A stretch of 32,332 bases of DNA, taken from assembly GCA_002480645.1 (NCBI GenBank), contig DLCN01000008.1, positions 1 to 32,332 of the forward strand, in the 5' to 3' direction. Shown here piece after piece: positions 16,113 through 26,500 of this stretch. Within the stretch, counting starts at the first letter, position 1. The number at the start of each line of letters is the position of its first letter. The stretch comes from Balneolaceae bacterium UBA7797. GTDB taxonomy: Bacteria; Bacteroidota; Rhodothermia; Balneolales; Balneolaceae. Both the position numbers and the translations under genes were made by a program. A model generated the notes under the pieces. That model did no database searches. It saw only the letters and a program-made list of their open reading frames with translations, and was not told where the DNA came from.

Positions 16113-18743
16113 TCAGCGCTTATTGATCGTCCAGCAACGAATTCCTTCCCGTGTATTTGCAATCAATTCCTGTTGACCGTCATTGTTGAGGTCGGCTATT
16201 ACGGGATATTTCATCCCGGCAGTGGGGATGTCAAACTTTCGGTTACCGGTAAGCACTTCCCAGGAAAACAATCGGCCGTACTCACCCAACGCCATCAGGT
16301 CCTGATCTTTGTCCCCGTCAATGTCTACCAGTTCAGGATTATAGGTTCCGGATCCCGGTTGGCCTAATGAATGGGTTACTCTGAGTGTACCTTTTGGATC
16401 GAACATGAAAACGGCTCCACTCGTGCTCTGTGTGGTAAAAAGATCAGAGCGATAGAAGCCGGATGAGTCTTTTAGTAGTACGTTTTCCTCAATATTGAAA
16501 TTAGTGAGTGGACTATTGGTGACATGTAAGGACATAATAGAAACGGAATCGATCTGTACGGCCACTGCAATGGTATCTATAAAACTTGGATCTGTGCCGA
16601 TGGAATAGAGGGAGCCATCAGCGGCTGAGCCCACGATCTGATTTTTATACACCATCGGTTCGCTGGTAAATCGTGCATTTATAAAGGTAGGATAACCGGG
16701 GCGAACAGCTCCACTTCGCAGCCAGCTCATCAAAATATTCTGGCTATATACCCATAATGACCATGTGCCATCAACCTGAGCGAACACCGGTTTTTGAGAA
16801 ACGACCGCATTGGTAAATCGAGGCCAGCCACGCACATTCTGACCTCTGCCATCAATGATGTGGATCTTACGATTCTCCGTTGGTACGATGATCTCCGGTA
16901 CGCCATTTCGAAGGAAATCGGTGACAACCACCGGCGCACTGATTCTTTCCCCGATCTCGATCGGGAACTGAGGGAGAAGGTTGCCGCCCTGATTCCATGC
17001 ATAGATCTTGGTTCCGGCCGCTAATATGATGATCGGAGTTCCATTCCCATACCAATCATAAAGTACAGGACTACCTATCGGTGTATCGCCATTTGTAGAG
17101 GTGTTAATAACTACCGTTCCGTCAAACGCCAGTGCTTTTACCTGTCCACTTTTTGTAGCAAAAATGATCTCGGAGGTCGAACTTCCTACGATATTAGCAA
17201 CCAGTGGTGTTCCGGTAAGTTCTTCGTTGTCGATAGGAAGGATCCATAATTCATCATAGGGTTGAGAGGAACCTTCATTAGTCAGCGACTGGAATGTAAG
17301 TTGTACTGAATTTGACTGATCAACTTTATGGACATCGATAGCAAGTACATCGTAATTGCCAAGTATTCCTGTAATATTACTTTTTGGCAACAACATTGGG
17401 GCAATGAATTTGAGAAAATCCTCAGTTTCAGCCCAAACAAACCCGCTTAATTCCGGGTTCATGGATTTCCGGGCTTTAGAGTACGTCTCATTATAATAGA
17501 TCACCCGGCGTCGGTTTCTGTCTGATTCCACACTCTCAGAAAGTCCGCGGCGTTTAGAGATAACGGCAACATCTCTGGAGAATGATAGATAAAAATCATC
17601 GAAAGGCACCATGTTTGTTCCGATCAATGAAGCTAATACCCGACTTTGAATATAATAGGATCTACCGGTTTGGGTGATAAGTCCCCGGCTAACAAAGTCA
17701 CCCAGTTTACTCTCAAAGGCAGCTTTACTTTCTAATTTTCGCAAATACAGAAATTCACCGGTTGAAAGTAACCCCGACTCAGGAAAGGAAACGAATGCGA
17801 ATTCATCATTCATCGATAATGACAAGTCGTGGTATAATTGTGAATCACTGATCAATACAGAATCCAGCCTTGTAGTAGCACCGGAAGTATCAGGAGTGTA
17901 ATAGGGTTTCAGGTTCATGATCGCAAAGGCGGAAGCGCTGGTTGCGATGTAACGATCAAGTGTGATGGCTTTATTTTCGGAAGAGAATGCCTGGACCAAG
18001 GTTGAACGGGTGGTATCTCTCAGGTCGATAGTGGTCTCAAACCTAAAATCGTTAAGCTCTTCGGTATCGCCTCCTTTCAGGTCTACAATCGCAGGTTTGA
18101 TCCCGTTAAAGCTCTCCATTACTGACGGACGGAACTCCACATTTACAAACTGTTGTACCCAATGATCAAGATGATCGGAATTCACCACCATTTGTCCCGG
18201 CTTGGGTTCTTTCGAAATTTCAAGCGAACTTCCACTACCTAAATAAGCCCGTAATGCACTTTCAACTGCCACACTGGAGGTGGAAAGAACCACCCAGTTA
18301 TGAATTTGAGAGGCAAACATGGTGAGCTCGCCGACATTAAGGCGATGTACGGTTACCCCTTGAAAGGAATAGAAATTCTGCTCAAAAGGTCGGTAAAAAG
18401 CCGGAGCCCAGTTTTCGAGAAGCGCATTAGATTCAGTGACCCACAGCAATCTGGAATCCGTACTGGCCGAGGGATAAATTGAAATAGCTTTAAGCGATAA
18501 AGAGTTGGTTAGTGCGGTGTCGATCTCAGTGAGTTGCAACAGAGCATCGGATGTTACATCGTCGAGAAGTGTTGAATAATCAGCCTGTGTTATGGTATTT
18601 ATGTTAGTGCCTGCATCCGGAACGATCAGAAACGTGATTTCTTCGGGAACCAGGTCGGTCCAGGATTGTTGAGGAACGGAAGTACATCCCGATATAGCAG
18701 CTACAATAAAAAAGGTAATGAAAGTAACTAGGTGTCGTTGCAT
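16113..18743 (-). CDS. Large lipoprotein with C-terminal VCBS/FG-GAP-like beta-propeller
   Basis: 876 residues with a lipoprotein signal (hydrophobic core 6-18, lipobox ISGC, Cys20). Residues about 30-490 form a region resembling DUF3352-type exported proteins (long alpha/beta repeats such as VVLSTSSVAVESALRAYL); I cannot assign it firmly. From about 495 there are propeller-type repeats: TPLVANIVGSSTSEIIFATKSG, GSPVLYDWYGNGTPIIILA, APVVVTDFLRNGVPEIIV. The last two blades carry calcium-loop motifs DIDGDKDQD (about 807-815) and DLNNDGQQE (about 851-859). Probably anchored in the outer or inner membrane facing the periplasm or surface. Function unknown. It stands alone, divergent from the BatA-like gene. 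Confidence 0.72.
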   Translation of the reverse strand: MQRHLVTFITFFIVAAISGCTSVPQQSWTDLVPEEITFLIVPDAGTNINTITQADYSTLLDDVTSDALLQLTEIDTALTNSLSLKAISIYPSASTDSRLLWVTESNALLENWAPAFYRPFEQNFYSFQGVTVHRLNVGELTMFASQIHNWVVLSTSSVAVESALRAYLGSGSSLEISKEPKPGQMVVNSDHLDHWVQQFVNVEFRPSVMESFNGIKPAIVDLKGGDTEELNDFRFETTIDLRDTTRSTLVQAFSSENKAITLDRYIATSASAFAIMNLKPYYTPDTSGATTRLDSVLISDSQLYHDLSLSMNDEFAFVSFPESGLLSTGEFLYLRKLESKAAFESKLGDFVSRGLITQTGRSYYIQSRVLASLIGTNMVPFDDFYLSFSRDVAVISKRRGLSESVESDRNRRRVIYYNETYSKARKSMNPELSGFVWAETEDFLKFIAPMLLPKSNITGILGNYDVLAIDVHKVDQSNSVQLTFQSLTNEGSSQPYDELWILPIDNEELTGTPLVANIVGSSTSEIIFATKSGQVKALAFDGTVVINTSTNGDTPIGSPVLYDWYGNGTPIIILAAGTKIYAWNQGGNLLPQFPIEIGERISAPVVVTDFLRNGVPEIIVPTENRKIHIIDGRGQNVRGWPRFTNAVVSQKPVFAQVDGTWSLWVYSQNILMSWLRSGAVRPGYPTFINARFTSEPMVYKNQIVGSAADGSLYSIGTDPSFIDTIAVAVQIDSVSIMSLHVTNSPLTNFNIEENVLLKDSSGFYRSDLFTTQSTSGAVFMFDPKGTLRVTHSLGQPGSGTYNPELVDIDGDKDQDLMALGEYGRLFSWEVLTGNRKFDIPTAGMKYPVIADLNNDGQQELIANTREGIRCWTINKR

Positions 18744-18850
18744 GTATGAGGTGTCGTATCCTTTTTTAATATTAACGGTATATCAGATATCTTTGATGGA
18801 TTCCTTTTGTTCCTTCCGGAAAATTATAAAATAACATTTTTTAAGCGAGA

Positions 18851-20947
18851 ATGAGTTTTTTAAGTCCTGTTTTTTTAATTGCCATAGCTGCCGTAGGGCT
18901 TCCTCTGATCATTCATTTGCTGAATATTCGCCGTCCGCAAAAAGTGCCATTCTCTACGCTGGCTTTTTTCAGGGAATTACAAAAGACCACGATAAAACGT
19001 ATTCAGATAAAAAAGTATCTGCTTTTAATACTCAGGTTATTAGCAATTGCATGCCTGGCAGTGGTATTGGCCCGGCCTTTTTTGCCACCCGGATCCGGAA
19101 GTGGAGCTAATTCTCAGGTACCTGCTCTTAATGCGATTTTGATTGATAATAGTATAAGTATGAGCCGAATCGGAGAAGAAGGTCCACTCATTGAACAGGC
19201 AAAGAAGATCGTTCGGTCGATCGAAGCTTCATCAAAAGACAGTGACCGCTTTATTCTGCAAACCACAAATGGTGAGGCGATGTATTCCACGATCATCGGT
19301 CACAATCAGTTACTGGACAGGCTGGAAGCCATGGAAGTTGCGCCCAGAGGAAATTATACAGCCGAACGAATAACCGGTTTAGCTGAGGTTCTGAAGGATT
19401 CACCGTATCAGTCAAAGCGACTTTTTTTAATAACAGATGGTCAGCAAAGTCAGTTGAACGAAGTCCCGGAAACACTGGAAGAGATGGAAGATGCAAACCT
19501 CACATTGATCAGTTTGGGGCAGGTTGAGGTACAAAATACGATCATTGCAGGAATTGAGACCTCAACAAATATGATCGGGAATGGCTTACCCGTACAGCTC
19601 ACCGTTGATGTTAAAAATGTGTCAGATATTCCGGTAGCTAATCAGTTTGTTAGCCTGATGTACGAAGATGAGCTGGTCGGTCAGTATTCGGTTTCACTGG
19701 CAGCCAACGCCAGTGCAAGTTATGATTTTGAGGTTATTCCTTCATCAACAGGAACGTCACGTGGGAAGGTTACTATCGAGGGGGATGAATTTACAGCCGA
19801 TAATGACTACTTCTTTGTGATCGAGGTCCCGGAGACCAGAAAAATTGCCTGGGTTCGGGAAGGGGAAGAAAATATTGATTTTAGTTCCTATACCGGCCTG
19901 GTGTTAGAAGCGGTGACAGCCAATGATGCAAAACTGAATTTCGCGCGGTTCAATGCAGAGGATCTGGGTTCATCTACTCTAAATGAATATGATGCGGTAA
20001 TATTGGATGGACTGGAGAACATTCCGGAATTTGCGTTCAATCAGCTTCAGCAATTGGTGCAGGAGGGTAAAGGCTTGGTCTTTTTTCCGGCCGAGAATGG
20101 AGATATTCGAAATTACAATAACTTCCTGTCACAATTTAACCAGGGAAGTTTTGAAGGAATGAATGGTACCTATGCTTCTTTTGAGAGCATTGCCAGAGGG
20201 AACCGCTTACAAGAAGATCACCCGGTTTATGCCGGATTATTTGATCATAAAGACGGAGATGAACTCAGGGTTTCGGTTCCTGATGTTTACTATTACCTGA
20301 AATTTAAACCTTCTCCATCGCCCGGTGGGTTTTCGCTGATAAGGATGAATACCGGTGATCCTCTGGTTCGGGAAAAAAGATTCGGTAATGGAAAATTGAT
20401 CGTTTCCACCATAGGAAACGATCCGGGTTGGAGTGATTTTACTATAAAGCCATTGTACGCTCCTTTTTACTACCGAATGTTGTTGTATGCGGCTTCCTCG
20501 GATGACGGTGGGTTTAACGAACACCTGCTGGGTAACGACTTTGAAGAGACCGTGACCATGGACCTGGCTTCCATCAAAATTGAGACAAAAGAAGCAGAAG
20601 TGATACCGGAAACTGAATCGGTGCCGGCCGGAGTTTTGGTAAAATATTCAGGTCGGGAATGGTCGCCGGGCTGGATAACCATAAAAGATGAGGAACACAC
20701 GAAGGAAATTGCCCTTAATCTGGAACGGGATGAATCTTATTTTGTTCGTATGAATGAGGACGATGTATTAGCAAGGAATCAATCCTATGTTGACGCAACA
20801 CGACTCAACAGTGAGACGTTGACCAACGAAATTCAGGCTTCCGGTTTTGGAAGAGAAATATGGAGCTGGTTTATGATCGCCGGAATTGTATTTTTAGTAC
20901 TCGAAAGCCTGACATCCATTTTCTTTAAGGCAGAAACCATTAGTTAA
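18851..20947 (+). CDS. BatA-like protein with VWA domain and membrane anchors
   Basis: 698 residues. The first 80 residues are the two-helix BatA N-terminal module (TIGR02226 type): LIIHLLNIRRPQKVPFSTL, then IQIKKYLLLILRLLAIACL. A VWA domain follows with an apparently complete MIDAS: Asp99-x-Ser101-x-Ser103 (DNSIS), Thr170 and Asp196 (ITDGQQ). The rest is a long extracytoplasmic Ig-like and glutamine-amidotransferase-like region (VILDGLENIPEFAFNQL) ending in a C-terminal helix (about 670-690). In Bacteroides, Bat proteins were linked to aerotolerance; this stand-alone type, without moxR, batB or batD nearby, is common and of unknown role. Its stop shares one base with the next gene's ATG. Confidence 0.85.
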   Translation: MSFLSPVFLIAIAAVGLPLIIHLLNIRRPQKVPFSTLAFFRELQKTTIKRIQIKKYLLLILRLLAIACLAVVLARPFLPPGSGSGANSQVPALNAILIDNSISMSRIGEEGPLIEQAKKIVRSIEASSKDSDRFILQTTNGEAMYSTIIGHNQLLDRLEAMEVAPRGNYTAERITGLAEVLKDSPYQSKRLFLITDGQQSQLNEVPETLEEMEDANLTLISLGQVEVQNTIIAGIETSTNMIGNGLPVQLTVDVKNVSDIPVANQFVSLMYEDELVGQYSVSLAANASASYDFEVIPSSTGTSRGKVTIEGDEFTADNDYFFVIEVPETRKIAWVREGEENIDFSSYTGLVLEAVTANDAKLNFARFNAEDLGSSTLNEYDAVILDGLENIPEFAFNQLQQLVQEGKGLVFFPAENGDIRNYNNFLSQFNQGSFEGMNGTYASFESIARGNRLQEDHPVYAGLFDHKDGDELRVSVPDVYYYLKFKPSPSPGGFSLIRMNTGDPLVREKRFGNGKLIVSTIGNDPGWSDFTIKPLYAPFYYRMLLYAASSDDGGFNEHLLGNDFEETVTMDLASIKIETKEAEVIPETESVPAGVLVKYSGREWSPGWITIKDEEHTKEIALNLERDESYFVRMNEDDVLARNQSYVDATRLNSETLTNEIQASGFGREIWSWFMIAGIVFLVLESLTSIFFKAETIS

Positions 20948-21531
20948 TGAAAGAGCTGTTACTCACATTTTTTTCAGGAGTGATGGTGTTATTCACAGTC
21001 GCTTCCACCTTACTGGCGATCTATTCGTTGCAGAATAAATTCCGCTTGCGAAATGTGAGGTTGAACTGGAGAGCAGGTAAAATGAAAGGCTATCCACTAT
21101 TCGCAACTGTATTTCTTTTGCTGATCTCTGCCCTTGCAGGCGTAGTATATCTTATTGGTGACACGACTAATTTTGTGATCTTCGGAGCTTATTTCTGGAT
21201 CGGATGTATGTGGTTCATTTCAAGTTATCTGGCATCGAAGCACTACATAACCGACCATGGTATCGTAAAGAATATAAACGAACCTTCTCAAACGATACCC
21301 TGGTTTCAGATCATGGATTTTGTTGAACGTGAATTACAATATGGCAGTGAATATTTATTCACCTATTCAGAAATGGATAAATCGCTGATGGATGGATACA
21401 AACAATTAAAGCTGCTTGTGCCGCCGAATAAGCGAAATGCGTTCAGGAAAATCGTATCTTTGAAGCTGAAATCTCGCATGGCAGACGAAAACATTCCCGA
21501 GATCGACCTCAAGAAAATTCAAGAAGAATAA
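20947..21531 (+). CDS. Small membrane protein, possibly PH-like (unassigned)
   Basis: 194 residues. There is one N-terminal helix (about 5-25), two further helices (50-70, 78-95) and then a cytosolic C-terminal segment (YITDHGIVKNINEPSQTIPWFQIMDFVERE). The segment has the look of bacterial PH-like or DUF5673-type domains that follow membrane helices. I do not recognise the family with confidence. The ATG overlaps the BatA-like stop by one base and hflX starts 12 bases later, so it is probably cotranscribed with both. Confidence 0.6.
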   Translation: MKELLLTFFSGVMVLFTVASTLLAIYSLQNKFRLRNVRLNWRAGKMKGYPLFATVFLLLISALAGVVYLIGDTTNFVIFGAYFWIGCMWFISSYLASKHYITDHGIVKNINEPSQTIPWFQIMDFVERELQYGSEYLFTYSEMDKSLMDGYKQLKLLVPPNKRNAFRKIVSLKLKSRMADENIPEIDLKKIQEE

Positions 21532-21543
21532 AATCCATACTAT

Positions 21544-22833
21544 TTGCTAGACGACGTAAAAAACTCAGATATCAACAAAGAAAGGGTAATGCTGGTAGGG
21601 CTGTACGGCCCTGAGATCAGCCGCAAACAAGCTGAAGAATATCTGGATGAGCTGGAAATGCTCACCGATACTGCAGGTGGGGTTACCATCGAAAAGATCC
21701 TGCAAAATAAAACGCGTCCCGATGTTTCCACCTACGTAGGAAAAGGAAAACTACAGGAATTAAAAGGGCAGATGAAGGCGCTGAATATTGATACCGTGAT
21801 CTTTGATGATGACCTTTCACCAACACAAATGAGAAATATCGAAGCCGGAACAGATTCGAAGGTGTTGGATCGAAGTGCTCTTATTCTGGATATATTCGCA
21901 TCCCGGGCAAAAACTGCTGCGGCAAAAACACAGGTTGAACTGGCTCAGTTACAATATTTGTTGCCCCGGTTAACGCGATACTGGACCCACCTTTCCCGCC
22001 AGAGTGGTGGAATTGGAACAAAAGGTCCAGGTGAAACCCAGATCGAGACCGACCGTCGTATTATTGGTCAACGCATTGCTGCCCTGAAAAGCAAACTGGA
22101 AAAACTGGATAAACAGCGAACCACGCAACGAAAAGGGCGTGAAGGAATGACAAGGATCTCGTTGGTTGGGTATACGAATGCCGGAAAATCCACCCTTATG
22201 AATGCTCTGACTGAAACTAATGTACTGGCCGAAAACCGGCTGTTTGCCACACTCGATTCAACCGTTCGGCGGCATGAGATGGAAAATTATGAAGTATTAC
22301 TATCCGATACGGTGGGATTTATCCGGAAACTGCCTCATAATTTGGTGGAGAGTTTTAAATCCACCCTGGATGAAGTCAGAGAAGCAGACATCCTGCTGCA
22401 TGTAGTAGATGGCAGTTCTAATATGGCGCATGAGTATGTGGATGTGGTAAATACGACATTGGAAGATATAGAGGCGACTAATAAGCATACACTCCTGGTT
22501 ATTAATAAAGCAGATATCATGGACGATAATCAGATCTACATGATGAAGGATGAATATCCTGATGCAGTGTTCATTTCTGCCGAGCGGGGAATTGGTTTGG
22601 ATAGGTTAGAGCAAGCCATAGAGGAAATGATCGAAGACGGATATACTCAGGAGACTCTGCTCATCCCGGCAGCTCAGTATAAAGCAGTTGCATTTATACA
22701 TGAACATGCCAATGTTATGGACGAAAAATATGAAGGAAGTAATGTGAAAATAACTTTTAGTATTTCTAACAAAGATTTTAAGCAATTAACTCATTTGTTA
22801 GATACTATTAGTACCGATAATCAGGTTGTTTAA
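21544..22833 (+). CDS. hflX: Ribosome-associated GTPase HflX
   Basis: 429 residues, normal for HflX. An N-terminal nucleotide-binding domain (VGLYGPEISRKQAEEYLDEL, VFDDDLSPTQMRNIE) is followed by the glycine-rich linker GGIGTKGPGETQIETDRR. The TrkA/Era-type GTPase domain has G1 GYTNAGKST from residue 209, G3 DTVGF at 255 and G4 NKAD at 321-324. HflX splits or rescues stalled ribosomes under stress. The start is TTG at 21544; the next ATG (21589) would remove conserved N-terminal sequence. The CBS gene begins two bases after its stop. Confidence 0.96.
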   Translation: MLDDVKNSDINKERVMLVGLYGPEISRKQAEEYLDELEMLTDTAGGVTIEKILQNKTRPDVSTYVGKGKLQELKGQMKALNIDTVIFDDDLSPTQMRNIEAGTDSKVLDRSALILDIFASRAKTAAAKTQVELAQLQYLLPRLTRYWTHLSRQSGGIGTKGPGETQIETDRRIIGQRIAALKSKLEKLDKQRTTQRKGREGMTRISLVGYTNAGKSTLMNALTETNVLAENRLFATLDSTVRRHEMENYEVLLSDTVGFIRKLPHNLVESFKSTLDEVREADILLHVVDGSSNMAHEYVDVVNTTLEDIEATNKHTLLVINKADIMDDNQIYMMKDEYPDAVFISAERGIGLDRLEQAIEEMIEDGYTQETLLIPAAQYKAVAFIHEHANVMDEKYEGSNVKITFSISNKDFKQLTHLLDTISTDNQVV

Positions 22834-22835
22834 CC

Positions 22836-23498
22836 ATGCTTGTACACGAGATACTAAATACCGAAATAGCTCCGATCAAAACTACAGATACAGTGAATCT
22901 GGCATTGATCAAGCTCGATCTTCTTAAGACCACCCGGTTCCCAGTAGTGGAAGATGATCAGTTGTTGGGGATGGTATCTCTGGAGGCATTGATCGATGCT
23001 GAAGATGAGTCGGTTCTCATAAAGGAAATACCTTTGGTTGAGAGTGTATTTGTGCCCTCCGAACAGCATATCTTTGAAGCAGCCCGCAGCATGCTGGCTC
23101 ACGAACTTTATCTGATCCCGGTTGTGAATGGTGAGAGGGAGTTTGTTGGTATGATCCGCAAACACGATGTACTGGAAGCCCTGGGAGATATTTTCAATTT
23201 AAGCAGCTTCGGATCTGTAATAACTGTAGAATTAATGCCCTACGATTTTACCTTGAGCGAGCTTATTAGATTGATCGAGACAGAAGGAGCTAAAATTCTT
23301 GGTATTGCGGTTGAACAACCTAAAGGAGACCTCGAATTTTTCAGAGTCTCCATCAAACTAAATATTGAAGACAGCTCAGCTGTTTGTTCAACATTACAGC
23401 GATTTGGCTATGTGATAACTTCTCAGGTTAGTAGCGCTGTGATGGAAAGTGATTTTTCTGACCGAGCTGACGAACTTATTCGTTATCTTGACATATAA
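22836..23498 (+). CDS. CBS-pair protein with C-terminal ACT-like region
   Basis: 220 residues. Two CBS motifs form one Bateman pair (residues 1-58: LVHEILNTEIAPIKTTDTV, RFPVVEDDQLLGMVS; 65-120: ELYLIPVVNGEREFVGMI). The C-terminal third (VITVELMPYDFTLSELIRLIE, FFRVSIKLNIEDSSAVCSTL) has the beta-alpha-beta-beta-alpha-beta rhythm of an ACT-like domain. Such proteins usually sense adenine nucleotides and regulate a partner, which is not evident here. It starts two bases after hflX and is probably in the same transcript. Confidence 0.82.
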   Translation: MLVHEILNTEIAPIKTTDTVNLALIKLDLLKTTRFPVVEDDQLLGMVSLEALIDAEDESVLIKEIPLVESVFVPSEQHIFEAARSMLAHELYLIPVVNGEREFVGMIRKHDVLEALGDIFNLSSFGSVITVELMPYDFTLSELIRLIETEGAKILGIAVEQPKGDLEFFRVSIKLNIEDSSAVCSTLQRFGYVITSQVSSAVMESDFSDRADELIRYLDI

Positions 23499-23501
23499 GA
23501 A

Positions 23502-23523
23502 GTAAAATCTAACCTCATTTTAC
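23502..23523. repeat. Inverted repeat before the TPR gene
   Basis: GTAAAAT (23502-23508) and ATTTTAC (23517-23523) form a perfect 7-bp stem with an 8-nt loop, ending 7 bases before ATG 23531; a second GTTTTAC follows directly (23524-23530). It could be a weak hairpin shielding the initiation region or an operator. There is no T tract, so it is not a convincing terminator. Confidence 0.45.
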
Positions 23524-23530
23524 GTTTTAC

Positions 23531-26500
23531 ATGCACATTGTTGCCCGCAGCAGCTTCGTATCAGCTCTGATTTTTTCTATTACCGGCTTATTTAATAGTT
23601 CACTGGCCCAGATCGTACCCGGCCCTACCACCAATGCCTACGAACGAGGCATTCAGCTATTCGAGAAAGGGTTTTTTGAGGAATCGGTAGAACAATTCCG
23701 AGAGTTTAAAGAGGAGAACCCCAGACATGAACTCAGTATTTCGGCAGATTTCTACATAGCTCGCGGAAAGACCGGTGCAGATTCATCGGATATGGAGGTG
23801 AACTATCAGCAGTTCATACTGGAATATCCCGGTAGTGATCTTTCAACTATTTTAATGAAAGATCTGGGACATCGCTATACGAATACCGGCCGTTATGAAG
23901 AGGCAATCGATTACTATTTACAGGCAGTGGATTCCTGGATGGGAAAATCCAGCGCAGCAGAAACTATGTATTGGGTGGCAGAAGCTGCCGCAGAGAATGA
24001 AGATTATGCTCAATCAAGGGCATATTTCATGCAATTAGCTGACGATTATCCAAAATCTGACTGGGCTCCGAAGGCATTATATGCCAGAGGCCGTTTGTAT
24101 CTTTCTCAGAATGAGTATGACTCTTCTGCCATTGCGTTTGAATTACTGAAGCAACGATATCCAAATGATCCGGTGACCAGAAGAGTGGGTACGGCTTTAG
24201 GTGAATCATATTATCAGCAGGGAAGATACGAAGAAGCCATTGAGGCATTGAATACACAGATGCCGTATCTGGATGACGGATCAAAGATAAAAGCACTCTT
24301 TTTGATGGCAGAAGCTCATAACTATTTAGGTAATTTTGATGAGGCTACGAAAGATTATCTGCAATACATCAACCTGACCAAAGGCACCGATCGGGAAGCT
24401 GCCGCTCATTATGGATTGGGATGGCTGTATCATCGACAAGGTATTTACCATTGGGCGGCTCAGTCATTTAATAAAGCAACAGATGGTGATAGCGAGTTGG
24501 CGCGAAAAGCCACTTATTATGAAGCGGTAAACCACAAACTGGCAGGAAATTATCAGCGTGCCATGGATACCTTTCACACTTTTGGTGAGAAATATAAGTC
24601 CGGACTTTGGGTTGAGGAAGCGTATTACGAATGGTCAGTTTCAGCTTTTGAAGGGGGAAGTTACGGTGAATCCATTGAGACATTATTAACTTTGCTACGA
24701 AATCAAAAAGAGCTCAAAAACCCCGGAAAAGTGTATACCATGCTGGGTGAGGCTTACTTTGCGAATAACGAATTTACACGGGCAACACAGGCATTTGAAG
24801 AAGCAGAAAAAGTATCCGATATCGATCCTGCTTTAAAGCGTCAGGCTCGCTTCCAGAAAGCCTGGATACTATTCAGAAATCAGGCCTATGAACAAGCTCA
24901 GCCAATATTTGAACAGGTATATGCCGAAGCTCCGAATACAGAAATTGGTGAAGAAGCTCTTTTCTGGACTGCCGACAGTTATTATAAACTCAATCAGTTT
25001 AGTCAGGCTGCCAAGCGGTTTAAAGTATTTGTAGATAATTACCCCGAGCATGAAATGATTGGTGCTGCCCGGTATTCTTTGGGTTGGAGTTACTTCAAAT
25101 TGGGAGAATATGATCTTGCAGTAAAACCTCTGGAAGATTTTCTGAATAACTACAATCCGCCGCCAATCGCGTTGTTTCCTTACGATATTGACACAAAGCT
25201 TCGTGTTGGGGATGCCTATTATGCACTGGGCGATTACAGGAATGCCATTAAATTCTATAATCAGGCAATAGGAGCTGAACCGGGTGGGGATTATGCGATG
25301 TTCCAGGTTGCCAATAGTTATTATAGGTCAAACCGAACCTTTGAGGCAGTAAGTAATTTCCGGCGAATGTTGCGCATCTATCCGTATAGTAAACTGAGGG
25401 AGCAAGCCCAGTATAATGTGGCTTATATCTATCTTAATACCTCAAATTATGCGCAGGCTATCGAAGAATTCCAGACAGTTATTAACCGTTATCCGGGAAC
25501 GGAGTGGGCAGCCAGATCACAATATAATATTGGGGATGCTTATTATAATGCTGGCGAATATGACCGCGCCATTGATGCTTATAAAAAAGTGCTCGATAAT
25601 TATCCTAAGAGCTCATACATCATTGAAGCTATTAACGGTATTCAGTATGCACAGTTATCGGCCGGTGGGTCAGATAGCTCATCCGTAATTATGGAAGAAT
25701 TTTTGGGAGATAATCCGCAGAGTTCAACTGCAGATCAACTACGTTTCCGACAGGCAGAAGCAATTTTTCAAACCGGTGATTATGAAGGGGCGATCAGAGA
25801 ATTCCGTCAATATTTACGCGTAACCAATTCCGATGATCTTGCACCTGAAGCCTATGCTAATCTGGGAGAATCATATAAGCAATTGGGACAGATCGATAAA
25901 GCGATCAATTCTTATCAGACCATTGTGGATGATTTTAACAGGGATGATCAGGTACCATCAGCACTCACAGCCTTAGGCTTATTGTACTTTGATCAGGAAG
26001 ATTATGAGACCTCCCATCATTATTTTTCTGAATTGTTGAATACAGCACAACACTTTGCACAGGAAGCATTTGTGGGAATGGGGAATGCAAGTCTTGCGAT
26101 GAATAAATTAAACGATGCCCGTGAAGAATATGAGCAGGCGCTGGCATTGAATGCCGGCAATCAGGGAGCAAGTGTTGGATTAGGAAAAGTATTTTTAGCA
26201 GAAAAAAATTATGATAAAGCACACGAAATTCTAGCACCGATCGCAGATAAAAACACGACAGAAATCGGAGCAGAAGCACAATTTTATTTAGGAAAATTAC
26301 AGCAGGATCAACAGCATTACGAAGACGCAATTGCCGAGTATGCCAAAGTAAAAGTACTATTCGAGGCTTTCGACCTGTGGGTGAGTCAGGGAATGTATCA
26401 GGCAGCCGAATGCCATATTCTGTTAGGAAACCGGGGGGATGCAATGGGTATTCTAAAAGATATTCAGGATACATATCCCGGAACAGAAGCTGCAGCAAAA

